NCBI RefSeq assembly: GCF_003205615.1 | Contig: NZ_PYBV01000027.1 | Span: 66,678 to 130,677, forward strand | Length of the DNA stretch: 64,000 bases | From: Micromonospora arborensis | GTDB lineage: Bacteria > Actinomycetota > Actinomycetes > Mycobacteriales > Micromonosporaceae | Direction of reading: 5' to 3' | Part shown: positions 35,268 through 42,717 of the stretch, one piece after another | How positions within the stretch are numbered: position 1 is the first letter of the stretch | Layout: every line of letters starts with the position of its first letter | The notes under the pieces: model-generated | What the model was told of the DNA's origin: nothing | The model's input: only the letters and a program-made list of their open reading frames with translations | Databases searched by the model: none | Made by a program: the position numbers and the translations under genes

Positions 35268-38200
35268 CCTGCCTCCGCCGTCGTCTCGATGGTGAACTCG
35301 GTGACGTGCCCGCTCGGGTCGCCCGTCCGGCCGGCCCTGGCCTCGGGCAGGCATTCCTGGAAGGTCAGGTCCTCGGTGCCCCGGCCAACGGTCCGAAGCC
35401 AGGAACTCACGCTGGTGACACTGGCGAAGTCGACAAGAGCGGGCTTGCGCTCACTGGAGGAGGGAAACCGTTGCAGCCGTCGACTCCAGCTCTCCTGCTG
35501 GTCGATGGTCCGCGCCACGAGCGGGTCGGGCACGGTCATGCTGCGGCAGAACACCTGCTCCGGCAGGCCGACGTCGGCTCGCCAGCGGCGCACCGCCCGG
35601 TGCGCGTCGAGTCGGCTGAGTCCGCGCACGTCGGGCAGCTCGGAAACCGGAACCTTCCAGGCCCGCCGCGCCAGCACCACGTCGTCCAGCCGTACCCGCG
35701 GATAACGGCGGATGCCGGCCTGGCCCGGCCGACGCTGGTCCACCCGTTCCCACCAGCCGACGTTCGCCAGTACCCCGGTGCCGAAGAAGTTGAGGAACCG
35801 GTAGAACTGCGGGGCTAGGTCATTGAGCAGGAAGTTCAGCGGGACCAGCCGCAGCACCGGACCGGTACGGCCGTGCCGCAGGCGCAGGCGACCGGCCGAG
35901 GCGTCGACCTCGGCCCAGCAGTCCTCCAGCGAGATGCCGCTGTTCCCATCCCACTGCCCCGGGGTGCTGCAGGGGTAGCGCAGGTAACGGCCGAGCAGGG
36001 GCGGATGGATGTTGGAGTTGATGCCGAGCACCGCACACAGGTCGACCAACGGGGAGTCCGGGTCGTCGTGGCGCGCGATGTCGGCACGTACTCGCGCGGT
36101 GAACTCGACCGACGCCTCGTCCGCCAGCTCGTACGCCGCGCAGAACCGGGAGATGGGCCGCGCGTAGCCCACCGAGATGTCGTTGACCACCAGAAGCGGT
36201 TCGGCTGCCCGCACCCGCTGCACCTGCCAGCCCACCCGGTCCCACCGGGCCACCCAGCCGGGCAGCGCCGCCGACGCCTCCGTGAGCAGCCGCCGGTCGA
36301 GTACGCTTTCGGCCCCGTCGTGCACCGCCGCCTGGGCCAGGACCGCGTCCTGCAGCCGGCGTAGTTCCATCGGCACCGGCGCGGACAGCTCACGCAGCCG
36401 CCGCATCAGCAGGGCACGCATCTTGGGTGTGGTGAGCGCCGAGTAGAGCGGCAGCAGGCGGTGTGGTCCCGGACCGAACGCCTGCTGGACGACGTCGGCG
36501 ACGATGGCCCGTACGTGCGCGTCGTCGTCGAACAGTGGCGCCAGGCCGTGCAGGGTGGACAGGGCGGGCAGGTGGCGTTGCCAGTCCGACCGGCTCTCCC
36601 TGCGTGGCCGGGTCGTCACCCGGTCCTCGTAGATCAGGCTCCGTGCCACATCCAGGGGCGGGGGCGGCACGTCGCAGAGTTCCGCCAGTTCGGCGGTGCA
36701 CCGGCGCAGGTCGGCGAGGGCCGCTTCCCGCTGCTCGGCGCCCATCGTGCCGAAGCCGGCCTCGATGTCGGACAGCTGGCCGACGACCGCCCGCAGCCGA
36801 GGCTCACCGTCGGCCGGCAGCAGGCGGGTGAGCTGCTGCAGCGGTGCCGGTTCCTGCTCGCCGACGCCGAGATCCGCCGCGAGTACGCCCGACGTGACCA
36901 GTTCCTCGATGCCGGCTTGACCGGCGGAAGAGCTGACACCGGACCGGGCGACGAACCGCCGGTGCAGTTCGGGCACGCTGATCGGCTCGTCGGCGGGCAG
37001 GTCGAGGACGACGGAGAGCAGGTCGTCCTCCTCGACCCGGACGACCCGCTCGGCTCCGGCTGGCTGGTCGGTGCCGTCCCGCCCGCGGACCAGCAACGCG
37101 ACTCCGCCCTTGGTCCGCGCCACGATGGGGGCCCGGCGCAGGACCATCGCGTGCCGCAGGTCCGGATGCCGGCACAGGGTGCGCTCGACCCAGGCGACGA
37201 GTTGGCGGGGCAGTCGGCACACCGACCGCAGCGCACCGGGCTCCGGCGCCGCCGGCTGCGCGGCCTGGGCGGTCTTCGCGTCGTCGGTGAACAGCACGGG
37301 TCGGGTGTGCACCAGTTGGCCGAACGGGGAGGGCTTCAGCGTGCTCCGCGAGATCAGGTTGACGAGGGTGGACTCGGTGGTCCGGGACCGCTTGTCCCCG
37401 GCCTGGCCGGCCGCGACGTCCCGGGCGAAGCGACGGATGTTCTCCGCCACGTTCGCCCCGGTGAGCTGGGCGCTCATAACGATCTCCGGCCGCAGGCCGA
37501 CCTCGGCGAGGAGCGTCTGCTCCATGCGTCGCGCCTGCTCGTACCCGTCGGCCAGCTCGCTGATCATCTCGGTCCGGCTGGCGTGCAGGGCCCGTAGTTG
37601 AGGCAGGCCGTCGATCTCCCCGGCCGCGTCGGGAAGCGCGGCCAGGTCGGCGAGGTGGGCGTCGGTCAGGTCGGCGCCACGGTGCAGCAGGCGGCGAATG
37701 TCGAGGGTGCGTCTGCGCTGCCCCCGGTCGGTCAGGCGGGGCACCACCGCGGTGAGGGCCTCGGCGACTCGCCGGGACTCGGCGTGCCACCGGGCGTCCA
37801 ACCGGTCGGCCTCGTCCAGCCGGTCCGCCAACCGGCGCGACGACAGACCGGTGATCGCGGCCAGCGGCAGCGCACACACCCGGGCGACCCCGTAACTAGC
37901 GAGCTCGTGCCCGACGGGGGCCGGCGTCGGGGTGGGCTCCGTCCGGGTTGGTGCCACGACCGAGCTGTCGGCGACCACGGGCATCGCCGCCGGGGCGGGC
38001 GCCGCCGTGGACGGCTTCCGGGCACCCGCGCGACGACGTTCGTGGAACACGGTACGTTCCTGGTCGATCCGGGCGCCGAACTCCTCGACGGCGGCCACGA
38101 ACGACCGGGGGCAGTCTCGGGGCACGAGATGCCCCGCGCCGGCGACGACCGCGACATCGGCCCCCGACTGCGCCGCCGGCTGGACGGCCAGCCGCTCGGC

Positions 38201-38728
38201 CTCCAGCAACGCGCCGTTGACCAGCAACACGGGCAGATCGAGGCGCTCGAGATCAGCTCGGTCCGGGACGCGGAGCAGCCCCCGCCGTAGTTCCTCGGTC
38301 GTGGAGTTGATCAGCTGTGGCCACCTGTCGCCGTGCAACTGGGTGAAGTACTCCTGACTCGGCTGCTGCTCGCGCGCCATTCGGGTGAAGGCGGTCAACC
38401 AGCGCTCGAGCGCCTCGGGCGGCATGGCGAAGGAGCAACCCGAGACCACCAGCCCGTGTACGGAGCCGGCCACCTTCTCGGCGGCCCGGAACGCGACGGT
38501 GGCCCCCAGGTAGGAGACCCCCACGAGCAGTGGCTGTTCCGGCTGGGCATCGATGAGTTCGCAGAGCTCGTTGACGGCGACGGCGGTCTGGTCTCCCGAC
38601 ACCTCCTGGCGCCGACCGTGCCCGGGCAGGTTGAGAGGCGCCACCGGGTGCCTCCACCACGGTTCACAGGCGCCGAAGTGTGCTTCGGGCGTACCGAGCA
38701 GCCCGTGCACCAGCACGACAGGTCGCAT
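35264..38728 (-). CDS. Fused alpha/beta-hydrolase and LanB-like glutamylating dehydratase
   Basis: 1154 residues in one uninterrupted frame. Residues 1-235 are an alpha/beta-hydrolase: VVLVHGLLGTPEAHFG oxyanion region, nucleophile Ser72 in VGVSYLGA, and His200 in GAGHLVPRDCP. A Pro/Ala-rich linker (about 236-285) leads to a tRNA-Glu-dependent glutamylation domain (about 290-1154; LISRSTLKPSPFGQL, and C-terminal VFCRSMTVPDPLV). In thiostrepton the hydrolase TsrI, reported to remove the leader and close the quinaldate macrocycle, and the dehydratase are separate proteins as far as I recall. The ATG at 38728 is preferred over GTG at 38749 because GGGAGGA lies seven bases before it. Confidence 0.85.
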   Translation of the reverse strand: MRPVVLVHGLLGTPEAHFGACEPWWRHPVAPLNLPGHGRRQEVSGDQTAVAVNELCELIDAQPEQPLLVGVSYLGATVAFRAAEKVAGSVHGLVVSGCSFAMPPEALERWLTAFTRMAREQQPSQEYFTQLHGDRWPQLINSTTEELRRGLLRVPDRADLERLDLPVLLVNGALLEAERLAVQPAAQSGADVAVVAGAGHLVPRDCPRSFVAAVEEFGARIDQERTVFHERRRAGARKPSTAAPAPAAMPVVADSSVVAPTRTEPTPTPAPVGHELASYGVARVCALPLAAITGLSSRRLADRLDEADRLDARWHAESRRVAEALTAVVPRLTDRGQRRRTLDIRRLLHRGADLTDAHLADLAALPDAAGEIDGLPQLRALHASRTEMISELADGYEQARRMEQTLLAEVGLRPEIVMSAQLTGANVAENIRRFARDVAAGQAGDKRSRTTESTLVNLISRSTLKPSPFGQLVHTRPVLFTDDAKTAQAAQPAAPEPGALRSVCRLPRQLVAWVERTLCRHPDLRHAMVLRRAPIVARTKGGVALLVRGRDGTDQPAGAERVVRVEEDDLLSVVLDLPADEPISVPELHRRFVARSGVSSSAGQAGIEELVTSGVLAADLGVGEQEPAPLQQLTRLLPADGEPRLRAVVGQLSDIEAGFGTMGAEQREAALADLRRCTAELAELCDVPPPPLDVARSLIYEDRVTTRPRRESRSDWQRHLPALSTLHGLAPLFDDDAHVRAIVADVVQQAFGPGPHRLLPLYSALTTPKMRALLMRRLRELSAPVPMELRRLQDAVLAQAAVHDGAESVLDRRLLTEASAALPGWVARWDRVGWQVQRVRAAEPLLVVNDISVGYARPISRFCAAYELADEASVEFTARVRADIARHDDPDSPLVDLCAVLGINSNIHPPLLGRYLRYPCSTPGQWDGNSGISLEDCWAEVDASAGRLRLRHGRTGPVLRLVPLNFLLNDLAPQFYRFLNFFGTGVLANVGWWERVDQRRPGQAGIRRYPRVRLDDVVLARRAWKVPVSELPDVRGLSRLDAHRAVRRWRADVGLPEQVFCRSMTVPDPLVARTIDQQESWSRRLQRFPSSSERKPALVDFASVTSVSSWLRTVGRGTEDLTFQECLPEARAGRTGDPSGHVTEFTIETTAEAG

Positions 38729-38825
38729 TGGGATGTCCTCCCAGAACACCGGATTGACAGCTCAGTTGCGGGCGACCGCGTCCGGATCGGACGGACGGCG
38801 ACGCTCCGGCAAGCTCTTTGCGGGC

Positions 38826-38893
38826 GCCGAGCCCGCCCGCGGCCCGGACAGCGGCACGGCCGTTGCCGGACCGGACCGGCGGGCGGGCTCGGC
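38826..38893 (-). promoter_or_regulatory. Stem-loop downstream of the precursor gene
   Basis: GCGGGCGGGCTCGGC (38893-38879) and GCCGAGCCCGCCCGC (38840-38826) form a perfect 15-bp stem with a 38-nt loop. It starts 13 nt after the precursor stop and lies within the 178-nt gap before the hydrolase-dehydratase gene. It has no T-run. It is well placed to attenuate transcription or protect the upstream mRNA, so that the peptide is made in excess over its enzymes. Confidence 0.65.
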
Positions 38894-38906
38894 TTCAGTG
38901 ACTAGG

Positions 38907-39092
38907 TCACGAGGAGCAGCTGCAGGTGCAGATGCAGGTGGTGCAGGACGCCGAGGCGATCATCGTCTCGGTCAGGTCGTGCGTGTCCAGCATCGACTCG
39001 TCCAGGTAGTCGCTGATCTCCAGAGTGTCGATGTCCAGACCGGTCAGCTCCTCGACGCCGAACTCGACCTGGGTTTGCGCGGAAATGCTCAC
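38907..39092 (-). CDS. Thiostrepton-type thiopeptide precursor peptide
   Basis: 61 residues. The leader is residues 1-44 (acidic, with VEELTGLDIDTLEISDYLDE), and the core is residues 45-61, IASASCTTCICTCSCSS, identical to the thiostrepton core as I know it. Six Cys can become thiazol(in)es and the Ser/Thr become dehydroamino acids or join the central ring. The leader pattern EISDYxDE is shared with the Streptomyces precursor (called TsrH or TsrA). Start GTG at 39092 has AAGGGG seven bases upstream. First gene of the leftward operon. Confidence 0.97.
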   Translation of the reverse strand: MSISAQTQVEFGVEELTGLDIDTLEISDYLDESMLDTHDLTETMIASASCTTCICTCSCSS

Positions 39093-39557
39093 GGCATTAC
39101 CCCTTCAGTAATGTGGACTTCACCCGAAGCCCTCGACTGATAGCTGTCCCCGACCCTGCAGAGATGCCAGCCGGCCTGACGGAGTGGGATAGCGCCTCAT
39201 CAGGCGTTATACGTCGACTGGGGTACCGGCCACCTTCGGCCTCCCGAGGACAGAACCGACGCTACACGTCGAGCTCGATGTATGTCTACACCATCTCTCA
39301 CGGTACTCACGACCTATCTCGAAGATCACCTGCTAAACCCGATAAGCCTTGACCCGCACCTATGTCATGCTATGCTTCAGCCACGGCCAAGGCGCTTCCG
39401 ATAGCCGATAATGGCGATCCTAGTGGCCACCAACCTTTAGATGTTGGCCTATTCATCGAGGTCGGGAACGGCTTTCCGCCCAAGCAGGCGCAGCAGTTCC
39501 TGCGCCTCGGCGGCCGGGGCCGGGAGTACCCTTTTCGCTTGATGGGGGAACGGTGCA
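39093..39557. promoter_or_regulatory. Divergent control region of the thiopeptide cluster
   Basis: 465 nt without a supported gene, clearly richer in A+T than its surroundings, between the precursor (minus) and the DUF2867 gene (plus). Both halves of the cluster must be transcribed from here. A good rightward promoter is listed separately; for the leftward direction only weak candidates such as TATAAC at 39211-39206 are seen, without a matching -35. No obvious long palindrome was found. Confidence 0.7.
39349..39376 (+). promoter_or_regulatory. Rightward sigma-70-like promoter
   Basis: TTGACC (39349-39354), 16-nt spacer, TATGCT (39371-39376). This is the best housekeeping-type promoter in the region and would start the rightward operon about 175 nt before the DUF2867 gene. 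Confidence 0.6.
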
Positions 39558-40115
39558 ATGCGGGCTTACCAAATTCCAATTCCGGCCGGATCGGCGCTGG
39601 CCGCCTTCCGGGACGAAGCTCCCCACACCAACGCCGAGGCGGTCGCGGTGGACCTTCCGGAGGGCGCAACGGTCGACCCCCAAGAGCTGGCGAGGATCGC
39701 GATGACCCGCCCCAGCGACACCCCGGACGCACTGTTGCCGCTGGTAGATGCCTGGATCAAGGTGCAGCGGGTCATCCTTCGCCCCCTCGGGGTCAGCCCG
39801 AACAGCATGAACCGCAAGAAGGCTCAGGCACGGCCGGTGGTGGGCAACCGCCTCGGGCCGTACCGGGTGATCGCGGTGGACGAGCGCGAGGTTCTGCTCG
39901 GGGACAGCGACCGCTTCCTGCACCACCGGATGTCCTTCATGGTGACGGACTCCACAGCGGTTATGGGAGTTGTGCTGCGCACTCTGAATCGAGGCGGCGA
40001 CCTCTATTGGTCGATGGTCCGCAAGCATCAGACACGAATTCTCGAGCAGACACTTCTGCGCAGCCTCCATCAAATTGTCGACGGCAGCGCCTACCGACGG
40101 CCACAGACACATTAA
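39558..40115 (+). CDS. DUF2867 family protein
   Basis: 185 residues reading as DUF2867: RDEAPHTNAEAVAVDLPEG, VGNRLGPYRVIAVDEREVLLGDSDRFLHHRMSF. The family has no firmly assigned reaction. It is the first gene of the rightward operon, with GGGGGAA upstream of its ATG, and is separated from the methyltransferase gene by 52 nt. A role in the thiopeptide pathway is inferred only from position. Confidence 0.7.
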   Translation: MRAYQIPIPAGSALAAFRDEAPHTNAEAVAVDLPEGATVDPQELARIAMTRPSDTPDALLPLVDAWIKVQRVILRPLGVSPNSMNRKKAQARPVVGNRLGPYRVIAVDEREVLLGDSDRFLHHRMSFMVTDSTAVMGVVLRTLNRGGDLYWSMVRKHQTRILEQTLLRSLHQIVDGSAYRRPQTH

Positions 40116-40167
40116 CGCCGTAGAACCGGACCGCCAGCGAGAAATCGACAGCTAATTTCGGGGAACA

Positions 40168-41046
40168 ATGAAGCAGACAAGTATGACCGCGCACTGGATT
40201 GCGGTCGCACGGGCCGCCGAGACGCTCCGCACCGATCCGCTGTTTATTGATTCTTTGGCGGTCGAGTTCGTCGCCCGCACCGATCCTGCCTTGCTGGCCG
40301 ACCTCCGCGAGAATCCGACGCCGCGATTCGACGTACTCGCGGTGCGGACGAAGTTCTTCGACGATTTCCTGTTGGCCGCCGTCCGTGACGGACTGCGGCA
40401 GTTGGTGATCGTCGCTGCTGGAATGGACAGCCGGGCCTACCGACTCGACCTCCCCGCCGAACTGCGGCTGTTCGAGATCGATCTGCCCGACCTTCACGCG
40501 CGCAAGGAAGCGCTCCTGAGGGAGCTCGGCCTGAGCCGGGCCAACTGCTGGCGACGCGCCGTTGCGGCGAACATGACCGGCGACTGGTCGGCCCGCCTGC
40601 GCGCCGCCGGCTTCGACCCCGGCGAGCCGACGGCATGGCTGATCGAAGGCTTTCTCTACTACCTCACCGACGAGCAGGTCGAGGCGGTGCTCGGCAGGGT
40701 CTCGCAACTGTCCGCCGAGGGCAGCGTCCTGGGCCTGGAGCACGTCAACACGGACCTGTACCGGGCCCCGTGGATGCAGCAGTGGCTGGCGGACATGCGC
40801 CGCGAGGGCCGCGCCTGGCAGTCCGGAGTGGACGATCCGGAGGGCTGGTTGACGGGGCACGGCTTTCGGTCTCAGGTCCGCGAACCGGCCGATCTTCCGG
40901 AAGCGGCCGGACGACGCGTTCCGAAGACCCCACCGAGACCGACACCGGGTGCGGCACGAACGTGGCTGATTACTGCGGAGCGTTCCGGAGAAGCGGCATC
41001 AGGAAATCGGGCCGCAGACCATCAGCCGAAGGAGTATTTACAGTGA
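40168..41046 (+). CDS. SAM-dependent carboxyl methyltransferase (LCM-like), TsrF type
   Basis: 292 residues of the leucine-carboxyl-methyltransferase-like class I family: LVIVAAGMDSRAYRLDLP is the SAM-binding loop, EIDLPDLHARK the acidic strand and WLIEGFLYYLTDEQV the later motif. In thiostrepton a methyltransferase (TsrF) esterifies the C-terminal carboxylate; the ester is later hydrolysed and amidated by the enzymes encoded at the end of this operon. The C-terminal 45 residues are Pro/Arg/Ala-rich and less conserved in look. Its stop overlaps the next GTG. Confidence 0.83.
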   Translation: MKQTSMTAHWIAVARAAETLRTDPLFIDSLAVEFVARTDPALLADLRENPTPRFDVLAVRTKFFDDFLLAAVRDGLRQLVIVAAGMDSRAYRLDLPAELRLFEIDLPDLHARKEALLRELGLSRANCWRRAVAANMTGDWSARLRAAGFDPGEPTAWLIEGFLYYLTDEQVEAVLGRVSQLSAEGSVLGLEHVNTDLYRAPWMQQWLADMRREGRAWQSGVDDPEGWLTGHGFRSQVREPADLPEAAGRRVPKTPPRPTPGAARTWLITAERSGEAASGNRAADHQPKEYLQ

Positions 41047-42263
41047 GTGGCGAAGCCATGTCCCACCGTAAAGAAAAGTTGAAGATCGCCCGGGAGCTGT
41101 CCCAGTCGTGTGAGCGACGCGCCGCCAAGTACGACGAGTCGGCGGAATTTCCACACGAGAACTTCGACGCCCTGAGGAAGTCCGGCTATCTCGGCCTGAC
41201 CGTGCCCGAGGAGTTGGGTGGTATGGGCGGAGATCTGCGGGACATGGTCATAACCCAGGAAAGGCTGGCGGCCGGCTGCGCCTCCACCGCGCTGACGGTG
41301 AACATGCACCTGTCGATGGCCGGACAGATGGCGCGAAACTGGCGTACCGCGCCGAACGAGGCCACCGAACGGATGTTGCGGGACATCGCCAACGGCACCG
41401 TCATTCTGGGCGGCGCCACGGCGGAACCGGGTCATTCGCTGGTCCGCAGCACAGGCAGCCGAGCGCGGCGGGTCGACGGTGGCTTCGTGGTGTCCGGCCT
41501 CAAGACCTTCGGCACCGGCTCGGCCGTGATGACCCACATGACCTCGATGGCCGTGCACGAGGAGCACCCCGACGGCCCGCTTGTGCTGGTCTTCCGGATC
41601 GCCATCGACACGCCGGGGGTGGAGATTCTCGCCGGCACCTGGAACACCTCCGGCATGCGGGCCACCCGCAGCGAGAACATCGCCCTGCGGGACGTCTTCG
41701 TTCCCGACGAAGCGATCTTCCTGACCTTCCCGGTCGGCAGCCTGGACGGCAGCCTGTTGCAGACCCTGTGGGGTTGGGCGATGCCGACGTTCGGCGCCGT
41801 CTACCTCGGTGTCGCCGTGGGTGCCTTCGAGCACTGCCTCACCGATGTCCGTCAACGCGGCTGGGAGTCGCGGCCGTTCGTGCAGACCACGCTCACCGAG
41901 TGCACGCTGCTCATCGAGTCGGCCCGGGCGCTCCTATGCCGGACGGCCGAGGAGGTGATGGGTAACGACCTCTGGACCGGGATGACGATCCAACAGGGAA
42001 TGTCGCGGGTGGTCTCGGCCAAGGTGCTCGCCACGAATCACGCCGTGACCGTCGTGGACCGGGTGGTCCAGCTCGTCGGCTCTGCCGCGCTGCGCGCCGG
42101 TTCCGTCTACGACCGCGCCCTCCGGGACGTCCGGGCAGGAACGATGCACCCCTACAGCAACGCGGACGCCCACGAGTTGATCAGCGCGACCTGCCTCGGC
42201 ATCCAGGTCGCCGAGGAGAACCCGCCCCGCCGAGCCGAGTTGGCCGGCATTTCGACCCCCTGA
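41043..42263 (+). CDS. Acyl-CoA-dehydrogenase-fold flavoprotein, quinaldic-acid pathway
   Basis: 406 residues with the acyl-CoA dehydrogenase fold: LTVPEELGGMGGDLRD, ERLAAGCASTALTVNMH, GGATAEPG, FGTGSAVMTH, and the C-terminal flavin contact region LVGSAALRAGSVYDRALRDVRAG. The fold covers both dehydrogenases and flavin-dependent oxygenases; in a thiostrepton-type cluster the likely role is oxidation during conversion of the 2-methylindole to the quinoline. The exact step is inference. GTG at 41043 overlaps the preceding stop and has AAGGAG eight bases upstream. Confidence 0.8.
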   Translation: MSGEAMSHRKEKLKIARELSQSCERRAAKYDESAEFPHENFDALRKSGYLGLTVPEELGGMGGDLRDMVITQERLAAGCASTALTVNMHLSMAGQMARNWRTAPNEATERMLRDIANGTVILGGATAEPGHSLVRSTGSRARRVDGGFVVSGLKTFGTGSAVMTHMTSMAVHEEHPDGPLVLVFRIAIDTPGVEILAGTWNTSGMRATRSENIALRDVFVPDEAIFLTFPVGSLDGSLLQTLWGWAMPTFGAVYLGVAVGAFEHCLTDVRQRGWESRPFVQTTLTECTLLIESARALLCRTAEEVMGNDLWTGMTIQQGMSRVVSAKVLATNHAVTVVDRVVQLVGSAALRAGSVYDRALRDVRAGTMHPYSNADAHELISATCLGIQVAEENPPRRAELAGISTP

Positions 42264-42291
42264 CGACCACCTGAGAAAGTAGGGCGCACCC

Positions 42292-42699
42292 ATGGATCGG
42301 GCCACGATCACCACGCTCATCGGGCACGTGCTGGCGGCATTCAACGAGCGGGACCTCAGCCACCTGGACAAATGCATCGCACCGGACTACCAGCATCCGA
42401 ATCCCGCACGGCCCCGTGGTCGGCAGGGCATGCGCGACGCGGTGGCCGACTGGCTGGCCACCGTCGAGGACACCCGCCTGGAGCTCGACGACCTGCTCAT
42501 CGACGGCGACCGGGTCGCGGCCCGGATGACGTACAGCGGCCGGCAGGTCGGCGAGGTGCTGGGCGTGCCGCCGAGCGGTCGTGAGTTCTCGATCAGCGTG
42601 GTGGACATCTTCGTGGTCCGCGACGGCATGCTCGTCGCGCACTGGGACCTGATGGACCGCTACGCCCTGCAGGAACAGCTCAGCGCGGCCACCGTCTAG
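42292..42699 (+). CDS. SnoaL-like (NTF2-fold) protein
   Basis: 135 residues of the SnoaL/ester-cyclase-like family: FNERDLSHLDKCIAPDYQHPNP, GVPPSGREFSISVVDIFVVRDGMLVAHWDLMD. These cone-shaped alpha+beta proteins catalyse ring closures, hydrations or isomerisations. Between the flavoprotein and azoline genes, it may assist ring expansion of the quinaldic-acid precursor. AAAGTAGGG lies upstream of the ATG. Confidence 0.75.
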   Translation: MDRATITTLIGHVLAAFNERDLSHLDKCIAPDYQHPNPARPRGRQGMRDAVADWLATVEDTRLELDDLLIDGDRVAARMTYSGRQVGEVLGVPPSGREFSISVVDIFVVRDGMLVAHWDLMDRYALQEQLSAATV

Positions 42700-42717
42700 T
42701 CCGGCCGAGGCGTACCT

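Noticed and set aside
39206..39211. TATAAC on the minus strand as the precursor -10
   Set aside because: No recognisable -35 lies 16-18 nt upstream, so the leftward promoter is left unassigned.
39362..40123. Alternative frame across the control region and DUF2867 gene
   Set aside because: It crosses the promoter region and reads as Arg/Gly/Pro-rich sequence; the DUF2867 frame has a ribosome binding site and family motifs.
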